Assembly (NCBI GenBank): GCA_963556695.1
Contig: CAUWAG010000006.1
Location: 2,790,001-2,854,000, forward strand
From: Anthostomella pinea
Taxonomy: Eukaryota > Ascomycota > Sordariomycetes > Xylariales > Xylariaceae
Reading direction: 5' to 3'
DNA length: 64,000 bases
The notes under the pieces: model-generated
Seen by the model: only the letters and a program-made list of their open reading frames with translations
Database searches by the model: none
Told to the model about the DNA's origin: nothing
Shown here: piece after piece, positions 23,901-37,800 of the stretch
How positions within the stretch are numbered: position 1 is the stretch's first letter
Layout of the letters: each line of letters starts with the position of its first letter
Position numbers and translations under genes: made by a program

Positions 23901-26900
23901 TGGGTAATCAGATCCAGTGACTGGGCGTCGCTGCGCTGCAGGCCATTGATGGCCGCCTGTGGTGTGCTGTACCGTTGGTATGTAGGTCAGGCCTGGCGAA
24001 GGTGTTGACGAAGAACTGGCCTGTCGATGCAAGGGGACATCCTCGCATCCACAGACAGGCACAGGGCAGACCGGCAAAAATCCCCGAGCTGGGACAGGGA
24101 CGGGGGGAGTCAAGCAGGCCCCGGGATATCTGGTGGCCGACCATCGATCGTGACCGGCGACGGCAGTAGACGGGAGAGAGAGGTTCGCCGGGCAGACATC
24201 TCAAGCATCGCTAGGCCTGTAGGTATTCCCTTGTTGTTCCGTCGGGTTGTCCAGCACTACTGTACTGTACCGCGCAGGTGATGCTGGTCTGCCCTATGGT
24301 TGGGGTCGATTCCACCATCCAGGCTGCCAGGAACATGCGGTGGAGGAGAATGTGGGGGAATCATTCTGCCCTCTGCGCTGGGACCAGAGATATCTGCCGG
24401 CCAAGGGTGATGCAGTGTATACAGTGTACATACATGATGCAGCCCGTCGAAGAGCTGGCCAGCCGCCAACGTGGATCGACCGCAGTCCGGGGGAGTGCAT
24501 ACATACGCAGTACTCGCAGTAGGGTTTGGCCGCGGATGAACAGAAAGAAAAGGTCAGAAAGAAACGGAGAGCTTGCGCTTCATTACCTACCACCGCCTGG
24601 GAAAACTCAGAAAACGACAAGGACAGGCGAGCGTTCGCGTTCACAACGTGCGCGCCCAGTGATAATTAGGAGACTGGAAGCAGTCAGAGCTTTGAACTTG
24701 TCTCATCTCCGAGTTGAAGCCATTGATTTTCGGGACTCGGACAGTTCGGGTATACCGGGCTGACCGGTATGGCACAGCACAGTGAGAGGCAGTGAGAGTG
24801 AACAGCCTGATCAGTGAGTGGGAAGGTGCCAGCCAACATTGAAATGCAACTGCCTTCGGTATTCTGATGGCGGCCAATGGAACTAACCATATGCAGATAG
24901 GCTAATAGGGTTAGCTCGCCTTCAAACTCGGCGTCTCAGACGACTGGAGGCCGTTGGACGAGATGGATGGTCAATACTCCATCTCTTATCACGAAAAGTA
25001 CCTAAATTGATATGCTCGTGTAAGCAATCATCTTTGAGACATCGCGACTCGTATGCGTGAACCGACCCAATCCCAATCCCGCGCCTGATCGGCCCTATCC
25101 GGTTTGCGGCTCGTCCCAATTCGTAAGATACAAGCAGTCATTTCAGCTCTGCATGAATTGGGTAGCAATTCGTCCTCACCCAAATTTGACATTTGACGCG
25201 ACAAGCAGAGACACTGAAAGAAAGATTCCGTAAGGTAGCCATGCCGATCCCAATTGATTCTCACTCTAGCACGTGTCTAGACCCTTCCGTATCATCCTCC
25301 TCCCAGTTTCGGTTCGGTAACGATCCTGATACATACTAGTATTAAGACACCCGCGGCTTTGGCTCAGTTGTGTTTACGGACTTCGGTGAGTCGAGCGCGC
25401 TTCAGACTTTCGAGGTTGTGGACTGGTAAGAAAACCTCAGGACAGCAAAAGTACGAGCATTCTCATAATGCAGGCAAAAGGCAAACGAGCAGCCAGCTAT
25501 CGAAAACTTGTCCACCCGGTATAGAAACACAAGCTGAACGAGAAAACATGCCGTCCTATTCTATTATTAAAGTATATAGGTATCTGGCCCCTTTGTGCTT
25601 TTCTGCAAGGGCTCCTGCACAAACATCTGACAAGGGCGACCTATTGGGCTGGTTCTTCCCCGAGAATTGGAACCCCCTGCATCCTCGCTCCTTCCTGGTG
25701 CTGCTGCTGCTGCTGCTGCTCCCAGCACCAGATCAAGGACCTGGATGCACCTGCCTCGCAGGCAGCAGGCTTTCGAGCCTCGCATGGATGGGATTTCGAA
25801 GAGAGGATCCAGCCCACTCCATTAGGTACCTAGGTAGGTATTCAACCATGATCAGGCGCTGCGCACGATAATCCACTAACAGCATCCCCTTGCCCCCATG
25901 CCCCTAATTCCAGGTTATCCCTTCATCCTGAATCCCTGATGTCCCAACTGCGGGTACCTTACTGAACTTGGAGTGAGATTAATCCCCTGTCATTGCATGA
26001 CCAAGGACGTTCCCGTCAACGGTCGCTGAGAACACACCAAGTCTCTCCACTTTCATACCGCGACCCCCTTGTTGCGAACCTCATCATCCTGGTCGCCTCC
26101 GCCGTTTCGGTACCTGTAGAAACCGTTGAAAGAGACCGGTCATTCTTCTCTAGGCAGGTGAGTCGTACACCCTCCTATCATCAGTTACTCCATTATCTCC
26201 GACTGTCGAGCTGTACTGTGTAGAATAGCTCTATTAGTCGGCCGCGACTGAGCAATCGACTGACTTCACGCTTCAGAACCACTGACGCCTGTCTATTCGG
26301 AAGGTTACGTTAGTTCTCACAATCACTCGGCTCTCCGCCTGTCATTCTTCGCCACTTCGGTACGAGTGATATCGCATTTTACCGCTGGGAGCCATTGCGC
26401 AATAACTGAGTCTTTCCCTCCGACGAAACTCATCACCCATCAACCCGACGATCGGGTTTAATAGGTGTTACTGAAGTCGCCCTGCTCCATCCTGAAAGAA
26501 GAACAGCAGCAACGTAGGCGCCGACCCCCGTACAGTCTTCCTCGGCTGTCCGCGAAGACATACAAATCCCAAAGACTTCAAACCTGTCTGTCGGCTGTTC
26601 CATCCCCGCCTTGTAAGTAGCCGTCATCACGTTTAAGCTTCAATTACTTCCCGATGTTGTACGGAACCTCTTGTCTCAGCGTCACCTGAACACAAGCAGC
26701 GCACAACTACATCCACAACCCAATTGCCGGACTCGAGCAACCGCCGCCGGCCGCGCAGCTTGACTCTGTGTGGGGCCGTCGCGTGTAAAGCGGAAGCCAA
26801 CGCGAATCCCAGTCAGCCCAGTTTCCGTCCCGCCCGTCAATCAGATCATCTCACATCATATTTCCTCGCAGAAGCTACTTTATTTGTGCCTTCTCTCCTG

Positions 26901-29900
26901 CCTCCCCAGAACCTGACCTCTCTGCCTCTGACGCTTGCGTTGTCGCTTTGCTGTGTTCCATTACTCCTCGAGGACGAGCCGCCGTTATCACCATCCCGCC
27001 TCGCATCGCATCTTCGGGAGCCGGGCCAAGCTAAAGTACCTGCAGGCAAACTGCAATCTACCAGCTCAAGTTGAACGAACTCGAGCCATCGTCCGCCGGA
27101 CCCAATCGATACGCACAAACCGACGGTAGACTGATTGCTGCATGGTAATCCGCGCCAAAGTTGTCAGGCCGGCTCAGCATACTGTCAATCATCTGCTCTA
27201 CCTAGCGAACTTCTGGTCCAAAGCAGCAGTCCATCTTGTGGAGTAACATCAGCAACTGTAGGTCTAATTCATATTTCATGACTCTACGACGTCCTATTCC
27301 ACCCCTTCACCCACTCTGCCGTAGACGGATCAGACGACAGGCATGAAGTTCAGCTTTGAGAGTCCAGGGGGGCATGCCTCCCACGCGACCATGCACCTCT
27401 GGTCTGACCTCGGCCCATGCCTGTATCTGCAGGTTCCCTGGCCCAGCAGGGACAGACACACATTGCGTCAACGTTTCCGAGATTCATCACACCTTACTAT
27501 CACAAGCTTTGCCTCTGTGCTGCCCCAAGCTGTGCAGTTCTCTACCTGATGACATGACGTCGGGTCTCAGCAAGATCGCGCTGCCAACTTGAGAGTCGCA
27601 ACTCGTTACAATTTGTTCAGACTGAGGTTCGGTCGTTGATCTGATTCAAGTTTTCCGGGCTCACCCGCGACCGTGGGCTATCCCTGTCCGTTTCCCGCAT
27701 TTGGCTGAATCTCAAAATCTACCCCTGAGGGTTCGTCGACACGGATCCATATACCTTCACATGACGACGAGGTTGCCGACTAACTGTACCGTACAGACTT
27801 CTCGAGCTCCTTTCATAAGCAACCGGCTCTAGGGAAGGTACTATCAGTACCAAAGTTCTTCGCGGGCGTACTGAACAGCCACTCGCCACCCTGCGTATCC
27901 TTTCGCCGAATCCCCGACCCGTATCAATTACCATTGGCATTACCTCACGACGGATAGCTGCTTATATATATCTGAGAAATCCCAGATCACACAGCGTGGA
28001 TCGGATCCAATCGATACCAATTTCAATCCCGACTTCCGTATTCCCTATTTCCTCTGCAGCCTGCCATCTTCACGGCCCCGCGATCTGTCTAAGGTTAGCT
28101 GGCTGCGTAACGCCAAGCCTGACTGTTGGCTGAGTCAGACTGTTTCTGCTACACCGTTACCAATAAAGAACCGAGGCGGTCAGCTGTCTTCATATACAAG
28201 AGTATCTTCGACCGACGTATGCCAAAGAGGTGAGAGATACCTTGGACTGACACCACAAACCCTGATCCCAGGAGACCGCAGATGCTGACATGCGCGAAGC
28301 ATACCCGTACCCTGACTGTCGACGGCCCGCTCGTAGACTAATTATTAGTTCCAACGGCTCGTCTACCATCGAAAAGACCGACTTGCGAAACTCTCTCATC
28401 TGGTAAGGCAAACCCTTCTCATCTGTCTGGATATTCACGTCCGTTGCGTACGTGGCGGTGGTCGCAATCGCTTCGCAGCTGGTACTCTTAATATCGCGTC
28501 CCGGATGCAATGCGCCTTACCCTTCAGCCGCCAGCTCTCCCTATATCTGAGCAGCCTGCCTTTTCCTCACCCCCTGCCGAAAGCCTCATGATACCCTGCA
28601 CTATAGACCGATCTTCTCAGTAAGATCCCCAGTGGTTATTGGACACCCCTGCGTGACAACCCGTGGTTACCCCTTCCCACCAGTAGATCAGCGTCTGGTT
28701 GCCCCGACTATACACGCAGACGTCAACTCTGAACTCATTCCCTGTTCGGCCCAGCCATCAGATAAGTGCACTGGCCAGAGATGCAGCAGTAGCTGTCGCA
28801 TTGCGCCGCAGCAGTATTTCTCCATCCGTCCATTCTTACCCCTATCATTTTCTCGGCTGCAGCTGGTGCAGACCAGGTCGGTTGCATGAACTGACAGGGC
28901 GACACAGATCTGACCCCGAGGCACAGCCACAACAGCTACCGTGCAGGCGTTTACATCTGAGACAACTCCTCCGACTATCACGGGAAGAGTGCAACCTTGC
29001 ACGTCCACTCCACGCCACGAGGGAGAGTGGGATTCTGACACGACCCGACTGCTTGCGCACCCACGGTGTGACAACTGGTCAATCAATACATTGCCACGAA
29101 TAGCCGGTGGAGACTACTCGGTACGTGTCTTCATCCATCCATCGAATCAATCTTCATCCGTCCGGTTTCGTGTGGGCTGGCAACCAAACACTTCGGCGAG
29201 CAAGCACGTCCCCCAAATCTCGGCAGCCTTCAGCTGGGAGAGACTTGCATGAACGAAGCCATGGGCTACATATCCAATTTCCCTCCTTATCGATTACGCA
29301 TCTATTTTTACATGTTTCCTATCGCCTCCCCTCGACATCCGCACGTTGTACCCGCACCCTGGTACCTTATGCGTTCTAACCTGTGTGTTGATAGAAAAGC
29401 ACCTGCTGCCATCATTCCATTTCGATACGCGACTGGCCCAGCTCATTCATCCACCATTCACTGCATCAACCAAGTCCTCGAGATCAACTGTTACCGGTAA
29501 GCGCTCCTTCCCTTACACTTGCAGGGTCTTCCTCCAAAACCAAAGACATGCATCTCCCTGAATGTCTTCGCGCACGTGCACTCAATGGCAACCTGCCATG
29601 GTCATGCTGGCTTCCAGAGACATTTTGGGCAGGCGCATTCTCATATCGTTGTTACCGGTCCTTCTCCTAGACGCGTGGCATCCCTAACGGCCGTCCCGAG
29701 ATGAGGCGAGTGGAGAACGACTCACCTCAATCATGGGTCATAGTTGTCGAACTAACGGTTGCATTCCACCCGCAGGCAACGAGAAACACACTGCGATGAT
29801 AATGAAGATGGCACAACACCGACAGGCCCCCGGCCCGTACGTGAAGGAGGAGCATCATGCCGAACCGGTAAGTTTTGAGTTTTTCTTCCCTCACAGTTGC

Positions 29901-32082
29901 GGTCACACCTTCCATTGTTATGGGCGCGTCTATATCCTATTGTTCATCATGCGGAACCTGTCGCGTGGGTTTCGGTCGGTTACCTGCATTCGCCTCCTCG
30001 ACGAGCGACGATTTCCCAGCCTTCAGCCTCAAGTGTGCGTGATCAAGGCATGGACGGGGATCCTTGCCCTCGGGGTCTTCCTAGCTCTGCCAAATGCCAA
30101 AACGGTACAGCGATTTCCTTCGCTTCCATAAGACCGCGGGGCGGTCGCAAGCTTGACCAGGTCCGGACTCGAGGTGAAGGGATTGATTGCAGGGGTGCAT
30201 CCTGTTTCACAAGTGACTGGGGGGGTGTCTTCTGGAACAGGGCATGAGCCGTGTGGGCTTCCTTAGCGTCCCCGACCGGGTCTCATCCTCTCAGCCATCA
30301 GTCAACAGTCATCAGCACACAAGCCCAACAGCAGCAGCGATCCGTTGCCAACGTGTGGTCCACCGACATCGACCCTGCCCGCTGGCCTGCGACACCCTAA
30401 GCAGTGGATGGGGGTACGGGTGTAGGCCATCTCCTTTCGTTCGCGATCAGCGGCATCTTAGTGCATTAGTCACTGTCAACTCTCCCCCATTGCTATGGCC
30501 CAGTGGTCCCGGTTGTGGTGTTGGTGCACAAGTTCAAGAAAGTGGCGGATGGGGAGATGAAGTGCCAGTGAGAAAAACGGTCACTTGAGGGGCTAGAGCG
30601 AGGCGGAGAAACGGCGTGAAAACGTCAGCGAAGTCACTTTCAGCTTGTCCCGTCATCAACACATGCGCTTCCCTTTCCTCCAACCAACTGAGAGCCCGGC
30701 TATGTGGCCACCGTCATCCTGGCCCCCCTTCGGAGCTCGAGGAGGAGAGGTTGTTGGCCGTTTGCCCAACTTCACTTCGCAAGCGCAAAGCGTGATGGTG
30801 GTGGTGATGCTGGTCCTGGGTGGGCCGGATGAGATTCTCCAATTAACGGCTTCCAACAATCGCCGCCGCCACCACACCATCCGGTTTGATTCACTCCAGC
30901 GGAGGGTGGACGGGTCTTGCGAACGACATTTGCCCAGCTTTCCCTCTCGAGTGAGCGAAAGCCCAGCGATGCGCGAAGGGATCCTACGGCGTAGAATATA
31001 CTTGAGTTGTGCTGCTCTTGTGTACTTTCTATGCCTCACGAGCGAGGGCTCTCGGTCTGGCTACCTCCCGTGGCATCGGGTCTTCAGGCTCAGGCGCACT
31101 CTTCTTCGAAGTACCTGTACTTGAGCTGGACACACCGCCTTGCTCCGCTGAGGGATCGCGAATGAGCTGCACCCCCTGCTGCGTTGTCTAGCCCCGGGCT
31201 TCAATGCCTCATTGGGTCTTTGCCTCCAGCTCGGTGGTGCCAGTCGTGTCGCCATTGGTCACTTCATCTAAAGTGCAGCTCCCCTGCCCCCTGTCACGTT
31301 TCTTCCATGCGCCATCCCACACCTTGATCCGTTCACCCCTCTGGGCACAATCTCCAACTTCGATTTCTCCTGGCATTTCATGCTTTGCTACAGGCATCGC
31401 CCGTCCTCTGCACCACCAAACAAGTAGGCATATCGCGCCTTGTTAATCGTTCCTGGACCAATGCTTAGTAGCTTCTGGGTGGGCGGTACTTCCAGACCTG
31501 ATATTCCCCATACCTGAGCCCCATTTTATCACCTAAACATATCCTTACCTCGATATTTCATACCTGGACTCCTCACCTTATACCTCAAATATCGTGGACC
31601 CTGCCCCTTCACATCGTCGCGTCCTGAACCCTCGCTCCGATCTCCAAATCTCTTGTTCCTATTTTTTCACTTCCCTTGTCGTACCCATTGTACCTCTCCT
31701 GCCCCCCGCGAGGAATCATCGTAGTCGCGCCCTTGATAAGCTTGAAGCAAAACCTAGTTGGTGAACTGGGGGACTTTCGGGTTCGGCTTCCGATTCCTAT
31801 CCACTCCTCTTCCAAAGGAGGAAGCACAGCACCTGGTGGTGTCATTTCCTGGTACTGCCTTTCTCTATCTCTTACGGTATAATACCTGGGCCCTGGTCTC
31901 ATGACCTGGAGCTTACCCCCGTCGCCTAAACAAGCCTCACCCGTTGAACCTCGTCGTCAGGGGGTGCTTAAAGTTCCCCAGACCATGACAGTGTCAGAAA
32001 AATAAAACATTCGACGCGTCCAGCTTCTTGACTTTCCTTGGTTGTCATTACTATTTGGCTTTGGCACTCGAGTTCAGCACTA
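14934..32082. other. 17-kb stretch with no supportable gene
   Basis: Base composition is ordinary, not AT-rich, yet no open frame shows a recognisable motif, an exon chain with matching splice sites, or a transposon protein. All open frames found are under 165 codons and overlap on both strands. Small features: three GGGGTAC units near 15703, CTTGG units at 21616, a CTG run of about seven units at 25701 and an AGGTACCTAGGTAGGTA motif at 25825. The last few kilobases before 32083 are pyrimidine-rich. Candidate roles are a very long upstream regulatory region or spliced leader of the regulator at 32083, non-coding RNA genes, or old decayed sequence. I saw no tRNA or rRNA. Confidence 0.45.
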
Positions 32083-34898
32083 ATGGTTGTCTCCTCTATG
32101 CAGCATCATCCCCACCACTCGCAGGGTCCGGCGCCTCCCCAGCACCTGCAGCATTCTCGACCCTCGAGTATTGTTCACCAGCAACATCACCAGGCACCCC
32201 CAGCGCCATCTCAGCATCCCTCGGCGTATTCATCGACTCATTCACTCCAAGCCTATCAGTCCGCCGCACAAGCAGCCCAAGCCGGCGCACACGCCCCCAG
32301 CGCACAACACGCGCAGGACCTGCCCTACTACGCTCACCAGCAGAGCCCTTACAGTACGCCAGGGACGACCAGCGGATATACGTCCGCAGGTGAGTTACAT
32401 CACATACGCGTCGCGTGTCTGAACCACAACATTGGACCTCGCCAGCTAATCCATCCGCAGACACCTCCGAGATGATGGCCGCGGCTCAAATGCCTCGACC
32501 CTACCCGCCGATGTCATATCATACACCTCAGTCAAACTCTCCAGCTTCCGTCGCGTCCCCGTCAGGCCATGACCAGCACCGCAGTATCTATGGACAGCCG
32601 CCATCGCAACTGCAGCACCAGTCTATGTACTATGGCACGCAACAACCGCAATACTCCTCCATGCCACCGCAGGCGCCTTCTCCGTATCAACAGCATGCTC
32701 AGCAACCGCATCAGTCCATGACATCGCAGCCCAGCATGATGATGTCTCAGTCAGGGTCCCAGCATCAGATGGCGCAGCAGCACAACAGTCAACATGCGCA
32801 ACCGGGCATGACGGGGAGCCCGAGGCACACCAAGATGGAACCGCAAATGCCACCGCAGTTGCAACGCCCCTCATCAGGTCCTTTGGGCACGCCCCAAACG
32901 AATCAAAATGGTAGTGGCCAGCTCACGACGCCCACAGGCCCGCCCACACCAGGCCTGAACAACAATAACGCGGCCCCGGGCCCGATCCCGGCAACGACCC
33001 CATTAGTGGTGCGACAGGACGGTAACGGTGTCCAGTGGATCGCTTTCGAATACTCTCGAGACCGGGTCAAGATGGAATACACCATCCGCTGTGACGTTGA
33101 GTCTGTCAACACCGATGAACTGTCTGCCGATTTCAAGACCGAGAACTGCGTGTACCCGAGAGCATGCTGCGCCAAGGATCAATACCGCGGCAATCGTCTC
33201 CAATATGAGACGGAATGCAACACGGTCGGATGGGCCCTAGCTCAGCTCAACGCGTGTCTTCGAGGAAAGAGAGGCCTCATACAGAGAGCTGTTGACAGCT
33301 GGCGAAACAGCAACCAGGACCCGAGACTGCGGAGTCGACGCGTGCGACGCATGGCCAAGATGAACAATCGCAAGGCGGTCCAGTCTCCCCATGCCGCACA
33401 CATGTCCGGTCCTAGTGGCCCGGCAGGGATGTCAACCCCTGGAGCCATGGGCCCTAGTGCCGGGACGCCTATGGGGAAGCCTGGGATGAGCAACATGGGC
33501 CCGTCGATGCATCACCACGCTCACGAAGGGGGTGCTCAGGGCGGAGGGGACGAAGTCGGTATGTACCAGATGTGATTGATGTGTTGCTGTTGTCGTTGTG
33601 CAATTACGTGATACCTTTATCATTATACCTCGTGCCTACTGGCTGCTTTGGGATGGATGCTCCTGTTTATATAACGGCGTAAAGCCGCAGGCGTGGTGCG
33701 AATACTGGGGGTTTTGGCATGCTTTGTACATTATCTAGTTGCCTCGGGGATCGCTGAAGTGGTCAGTCGATTGATCGCTGGCAAACCTTGCGCGCATTGT
33801 TTTTGCATCCCGCTGCACAAACACCACGCACACATACCACATCCTCATGTCATTGTCTTCCTGCATTGCAAACCCCTTCCGTCGCAAAAAGAGCTGCATA
33901 CAACACATATTACACCTTGCTTTGTTGCGTTTTGACTTTACAACCTGCCTTACGACTAGGACCCAGCATACTGACTCTGATTGCCTCCAACAGGCGATGA
34001 TGAGTACATGGATGATGACTCGCATCATCATCACCACCAGGCACCCAGTGGACCGGGGTCGGGCAATTCGGATGATGTTCGACCAGCCCATGTCTTCTCC
34101 GGCTACCCCCAGCAATACCCTGGTCATGCCACATCCGGATCCTCCATGCCGCCCATCCACGACGGACCCCACCACGGTGCCATCGCGGCTCGGCGTCAGG
34201 CTAAAGAAGAGGACGATGTGAGTCCGGACGGCCTGTTCCCCGATATTCCCGAGGCCAAAAAACGAAAGTTCATTCTCGTGGAAGACAACAAACGTGGCTG
34301 TCGGCTGCGCGTACGCGTCACACTGGAGTCCGTCGACACCAAGGAGATCCCTGACTCGTTCCGCAAGAGCTCCTCGGTATTCCCGCACAGCTATTTCCCG
34401 CGTGAGATGCAGAGTCCGCCACCTAGCGCGACTGGCAGCAAGTTCTTCCAGGAGGATCTGAGCGATGACGATGGTGTAGAAGTCGACGGCGGCCGAACAG
34501 GACGCTCGAGGGGTCATAACACCCGAGAACGCCGTATGGTAAAGGTTCCCATGTCTGATGGCAGCGAGGGCGAGGTCGGCATCCCGAGAACGAGAAAGGC
34601 CACTCGTGGAAAGGAGGTTCGGCTCAACGATCTGGGCTACCGAATGGCGTGGTTGCAGAGCCGTGTCTTTTCTGGGAGGACCATCTTCTTACAGCGAGCT
34701 TGTGAGTTTCACGACCCTTTTCTGCCCTTTTCACCACGCTGATCGGTTACAGTGGACAACTATCGCAACAAGACGCGCCAGGCTATCGATAATGTCATGC
34801 AAGACGTCAAGACCGCGGCACCTCACTACGAAACCCGCATCGGCAAGAGAAAGTGGACTGAGCGAATGGGTAGTGGCGATAAGCGGGACAGCTCTTAG
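32083..34898 (+). CDS. Fungal regulator with two DUF8032-like domains (RfeG-like)
   Basis: Four exons (32083-32389, 32461-33558, 33994-34701, 34753-34898) join in frame to 752 aa. Residues 1 to about 290 are Gln/Pro/Ser/His-rich and disordered, typical of an activation region. The first conserved domain (about 300-410) contains VQWIAFEYSRDRVKMEYTIR, VYPRACC, YETECNTVGWALAQLN and LRGKRGLIQRAVDSWRN. The second, more diverged domain (about 535-735) has KKRKFILVEDNKRGCRLRV, LESVDTKEIPDSF, GYRMAWLQSRVFSGR and LDNYRNKTRQAID. The family is annotated in Aspergillus and relatives as transcription factor RfeG; that name is from memory. The intron between the two domains is 435 bp, against 51-71 bp for the others, and reading through it gives a stop after five codons. 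An in-frame second ATG at 32098 is also possible as start. Confidence 0.8.
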
Positions 34899-37800
34899 GG
34901 TTGCGCCATCCCTTGTTCCTGTCTTGTGTTGTAAGCCCGCCTTGGTTTGCCGCACTTCAGCAATGCCTGATGCGCTTCTCACCGCACATTGACTTGGGAT
35001 CTCGCCAGCTATTCTGCCGTGTGACCTTCGTTCAGCGGTGTTTCGACACAGCGTTACTAGGCCGCCTGTACCATACGCGCACTACATACTTGCCAAACAT
35101 ACTGGCCATTACGACGATACGACCAGTGGACGACCTTGCATCGTACTGCGGTACAAAATGAGCGTCACTACATCTTGCGCAACTATGAGTTTGTCGAAGG
35201 TGGGAGAGAGAGGGGATCAGCAATGCGCAACGCGTCTCCTGCTGCGTCTTTCAGCGTCGTTCGATACGATGGCCCTTGCCCTGTCCTTACCGCATCAAGC
35301 CGTTGTTCTAATTCTCTAGGCAAACTCGGATCATTTTCATCATCTTTGGGTGTCATGGCAGGGCGCCAGCTGGCTTGGTCCTTTGCTGGCGTTGCTGCTT
35401 TTTTTCGCGTCCATTTTCAAAACTCGGCGGTTTCCACGTAAACAGAGGAGAACAGAGGACGGAGTCCAGTTGCTTTCGCATGGTTTGGCAGGCAGAAAAG
35501 AAAAGAAAAGAAAAAGGGAACGTCGTCAATGGCGACTTGCGACAGAGGGCAGCATGTTGGAGGAGATACCATTCACAACGCGTTCATTTTATTATATCTT
35601 TCGAAGGGGTAGCTGTTTGATGTCAGGCGAAGGAACCAAGTGAGAGGTACCGGTTAGTGGTCATGGTCGTCACGTCGTGGTCTTGATACCCGAGCTATTA
35701 GGCTCATGTAGTTGACTGTGTCGCTGCTACTATTGTTAGGAGGGCAGAGAGCAAGGACAGTGTAGGAAGAAGATGGATTCATTTAACCATTGTTGAGCTT
35801 ATTAATTTGAGTCGCTGAGATTTGATGGAGTCTGTGTCCTTAACTGTTTGTTGTATCGTGAGCGCCGGCCAGAATCGAAGTGTCGCCCGCGCCCGCAACA
35901 GCGCGGGACGTTGTTGCTGCTGCGTACACGCCCCGGGCTGTTTGTGCGTGCCAGTGACGCCCTCTCGTTTCAGTATAGGGTTCTCGGGAGAACTAGCCTG
36001 GGCTGTCTGTCTGGCGCACAGATAGACAGGTGATATCCAACGGTTGTCCGTGAACTCGCGGCCGTGCGTGCGTACGTCCGTCGCGGGACTGTGAGGCGCT
36101 GCGGGAGAGGCGTACGGCAAGTGGGTGGTAAGGTGCTTATGGTGTTTAGGGTTCTTAGAGTTCCGCCGTGGCGGTTGCCGGACGTTGATATTAAGGTATG
36201 GCTGAGCGCCGTTACAACCCCGTTAGAGGTGCGAAGTCTAAAGCTTCCGTTGTGGTGGGCGCGGTTGGGGCGTTTAGGTTGGGCTTTTAGGGTTTGTGTC
36301 GTCGACGGTTGAGGCGGCGCCGTGGCGTTCGTGCCGGTGGGGGGATGGATGATTGGGGTTGTCGTTACGGGGCTTGGAGCTGGTGTTGGTGAGGGGGGTT
36401 ATGGGCGTGTGTTCTGTCTTTAACGGCACTTGGTGTGGTGGTGGGCATGGTAGGAACGGGAGAAGGTGTTCTTACCTATGGAAAGGGGCTGGTTTAAGTT
36501 AAGGGGTCAACTTGAGAGAAGAGATGATTGTTCTGCTGGAGACCAAGACCGGGCTCTGAGCGCCTTCCAGATCCTCGAGGTCATCTGTCATGCGATGCTG
36601 GGCTGGATTGGAAGGTGATTTAGACTTGACTTGTTGAACCTCTTTCGGAGCGGGCAGGTTTGACGCTGGTTGTTGATTGTCGTGGCCGCGAGGTTCGCTT
36701 GATCCCCGGCAAAGGCGTTGTTCACAGTCTCAAGGACGTGATGGCAGGAGGCACGTCGAAGACGTGCGTGGTTGGGTCGACTGTCAGCGGGATAGTTGCC
36801 TGAGTAGGTACGTACGGATAGGTACTGCAGCACCTCTTCGGCGGCGGTCTCAGCACCTTCAAAGTGCCGTTGACGCCTTGGGGCACTTCATCAGTAGTCG
36901 TAGGTATCCGCCCTTGGGCCTACTGGGATGCTGGGTCGGCCTGTGCATCATTAGTTGGGGTCGGTAGTCGGAGAGGCGACGAGGGCTAGGAACGCAGTTG
37001 TGTATTGTACCACTCCATCCGGCATCTGGTTGCTCGTGGTAAAGTGACGGGGTAGTTATGTGCTTCGGGGTGATTGAGTGAGCTGGAAAGGGGTTCGATT
37101 GCAGTGGGTGACGAACGAAAAGGCAGCACATGTTGACTGTCGTTGCCAACCATCATATAACCAAATCTTTCCAATCATTATGATAGTGTCTCACTTATGC
37201 TTCTAGCTTTATCTATTCTAAGAAGCTCATAGAGAAACAGGGTCGGCCTTGCTAAATAACTAGTACGGTCTCAGGGCAGGGGTCCCACGAGAAGTTTTCT
37301 TCATCATCACATGGTCTCAAGCCACAAGCTTTTATAAACCTGGGTCTAGGGCTGAGAATTGCTGTCTATGGATTGTGATCGTAGGGTGTAGTGCCTTAGA
37401 GCTGGGCAGGGGTCCCAAGGCATTGGAATGTTGATGTGTGAGACTGTCTCCCGGGGGTAGACGTCTTTCCAACTGCTGGTTATCAGGGTAGGAAAACAAG
37501 TCAGCGACCATTATCTTGAATTGTTCCATCGCTTATGATTTATCCTGTTTGCGATCATATCCTTTGCGCCGCTGACCGACGCACTCGCGTCGACATGGGT
37601 ATCGCCGAGAACTCGCCACTTCTGGGCTTTTCTAGCAGGCTGTGCGCCTTCAGTCTCTCGAAGTCGAGGAATATGAACATAATTAGGTTATATCTGATGT
37701 ATACGGCATGACGCTGGTGCTTGCAGCGTATCCAAGTCCATTCTCGGCCATGATCGACCCCGAAGCGAAAAGAACCGAGTAGGAGGTGCTCTGTTGGCGT

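Noticed and set aside
29497..29897. GTAAG...CAG pairs suggesting introns in the gene-free region
   Set aside because: The spans are only 28-29 bp, below workable intron size, and join no coding frames.
33735..34517. 260-codon minus-strand frame opposite the RfeG-like gene
   Set aside because: No motif, spans intron and exon of the plus-strand gene, and the opposite strand has clear conserved domains.
36140..36300. TTTAGGGTT words suggesting interstitial telomere repeats
   Set aside because: Only isolated single copies, not an array; the same holds for CCTAACCCTAA near 51704.
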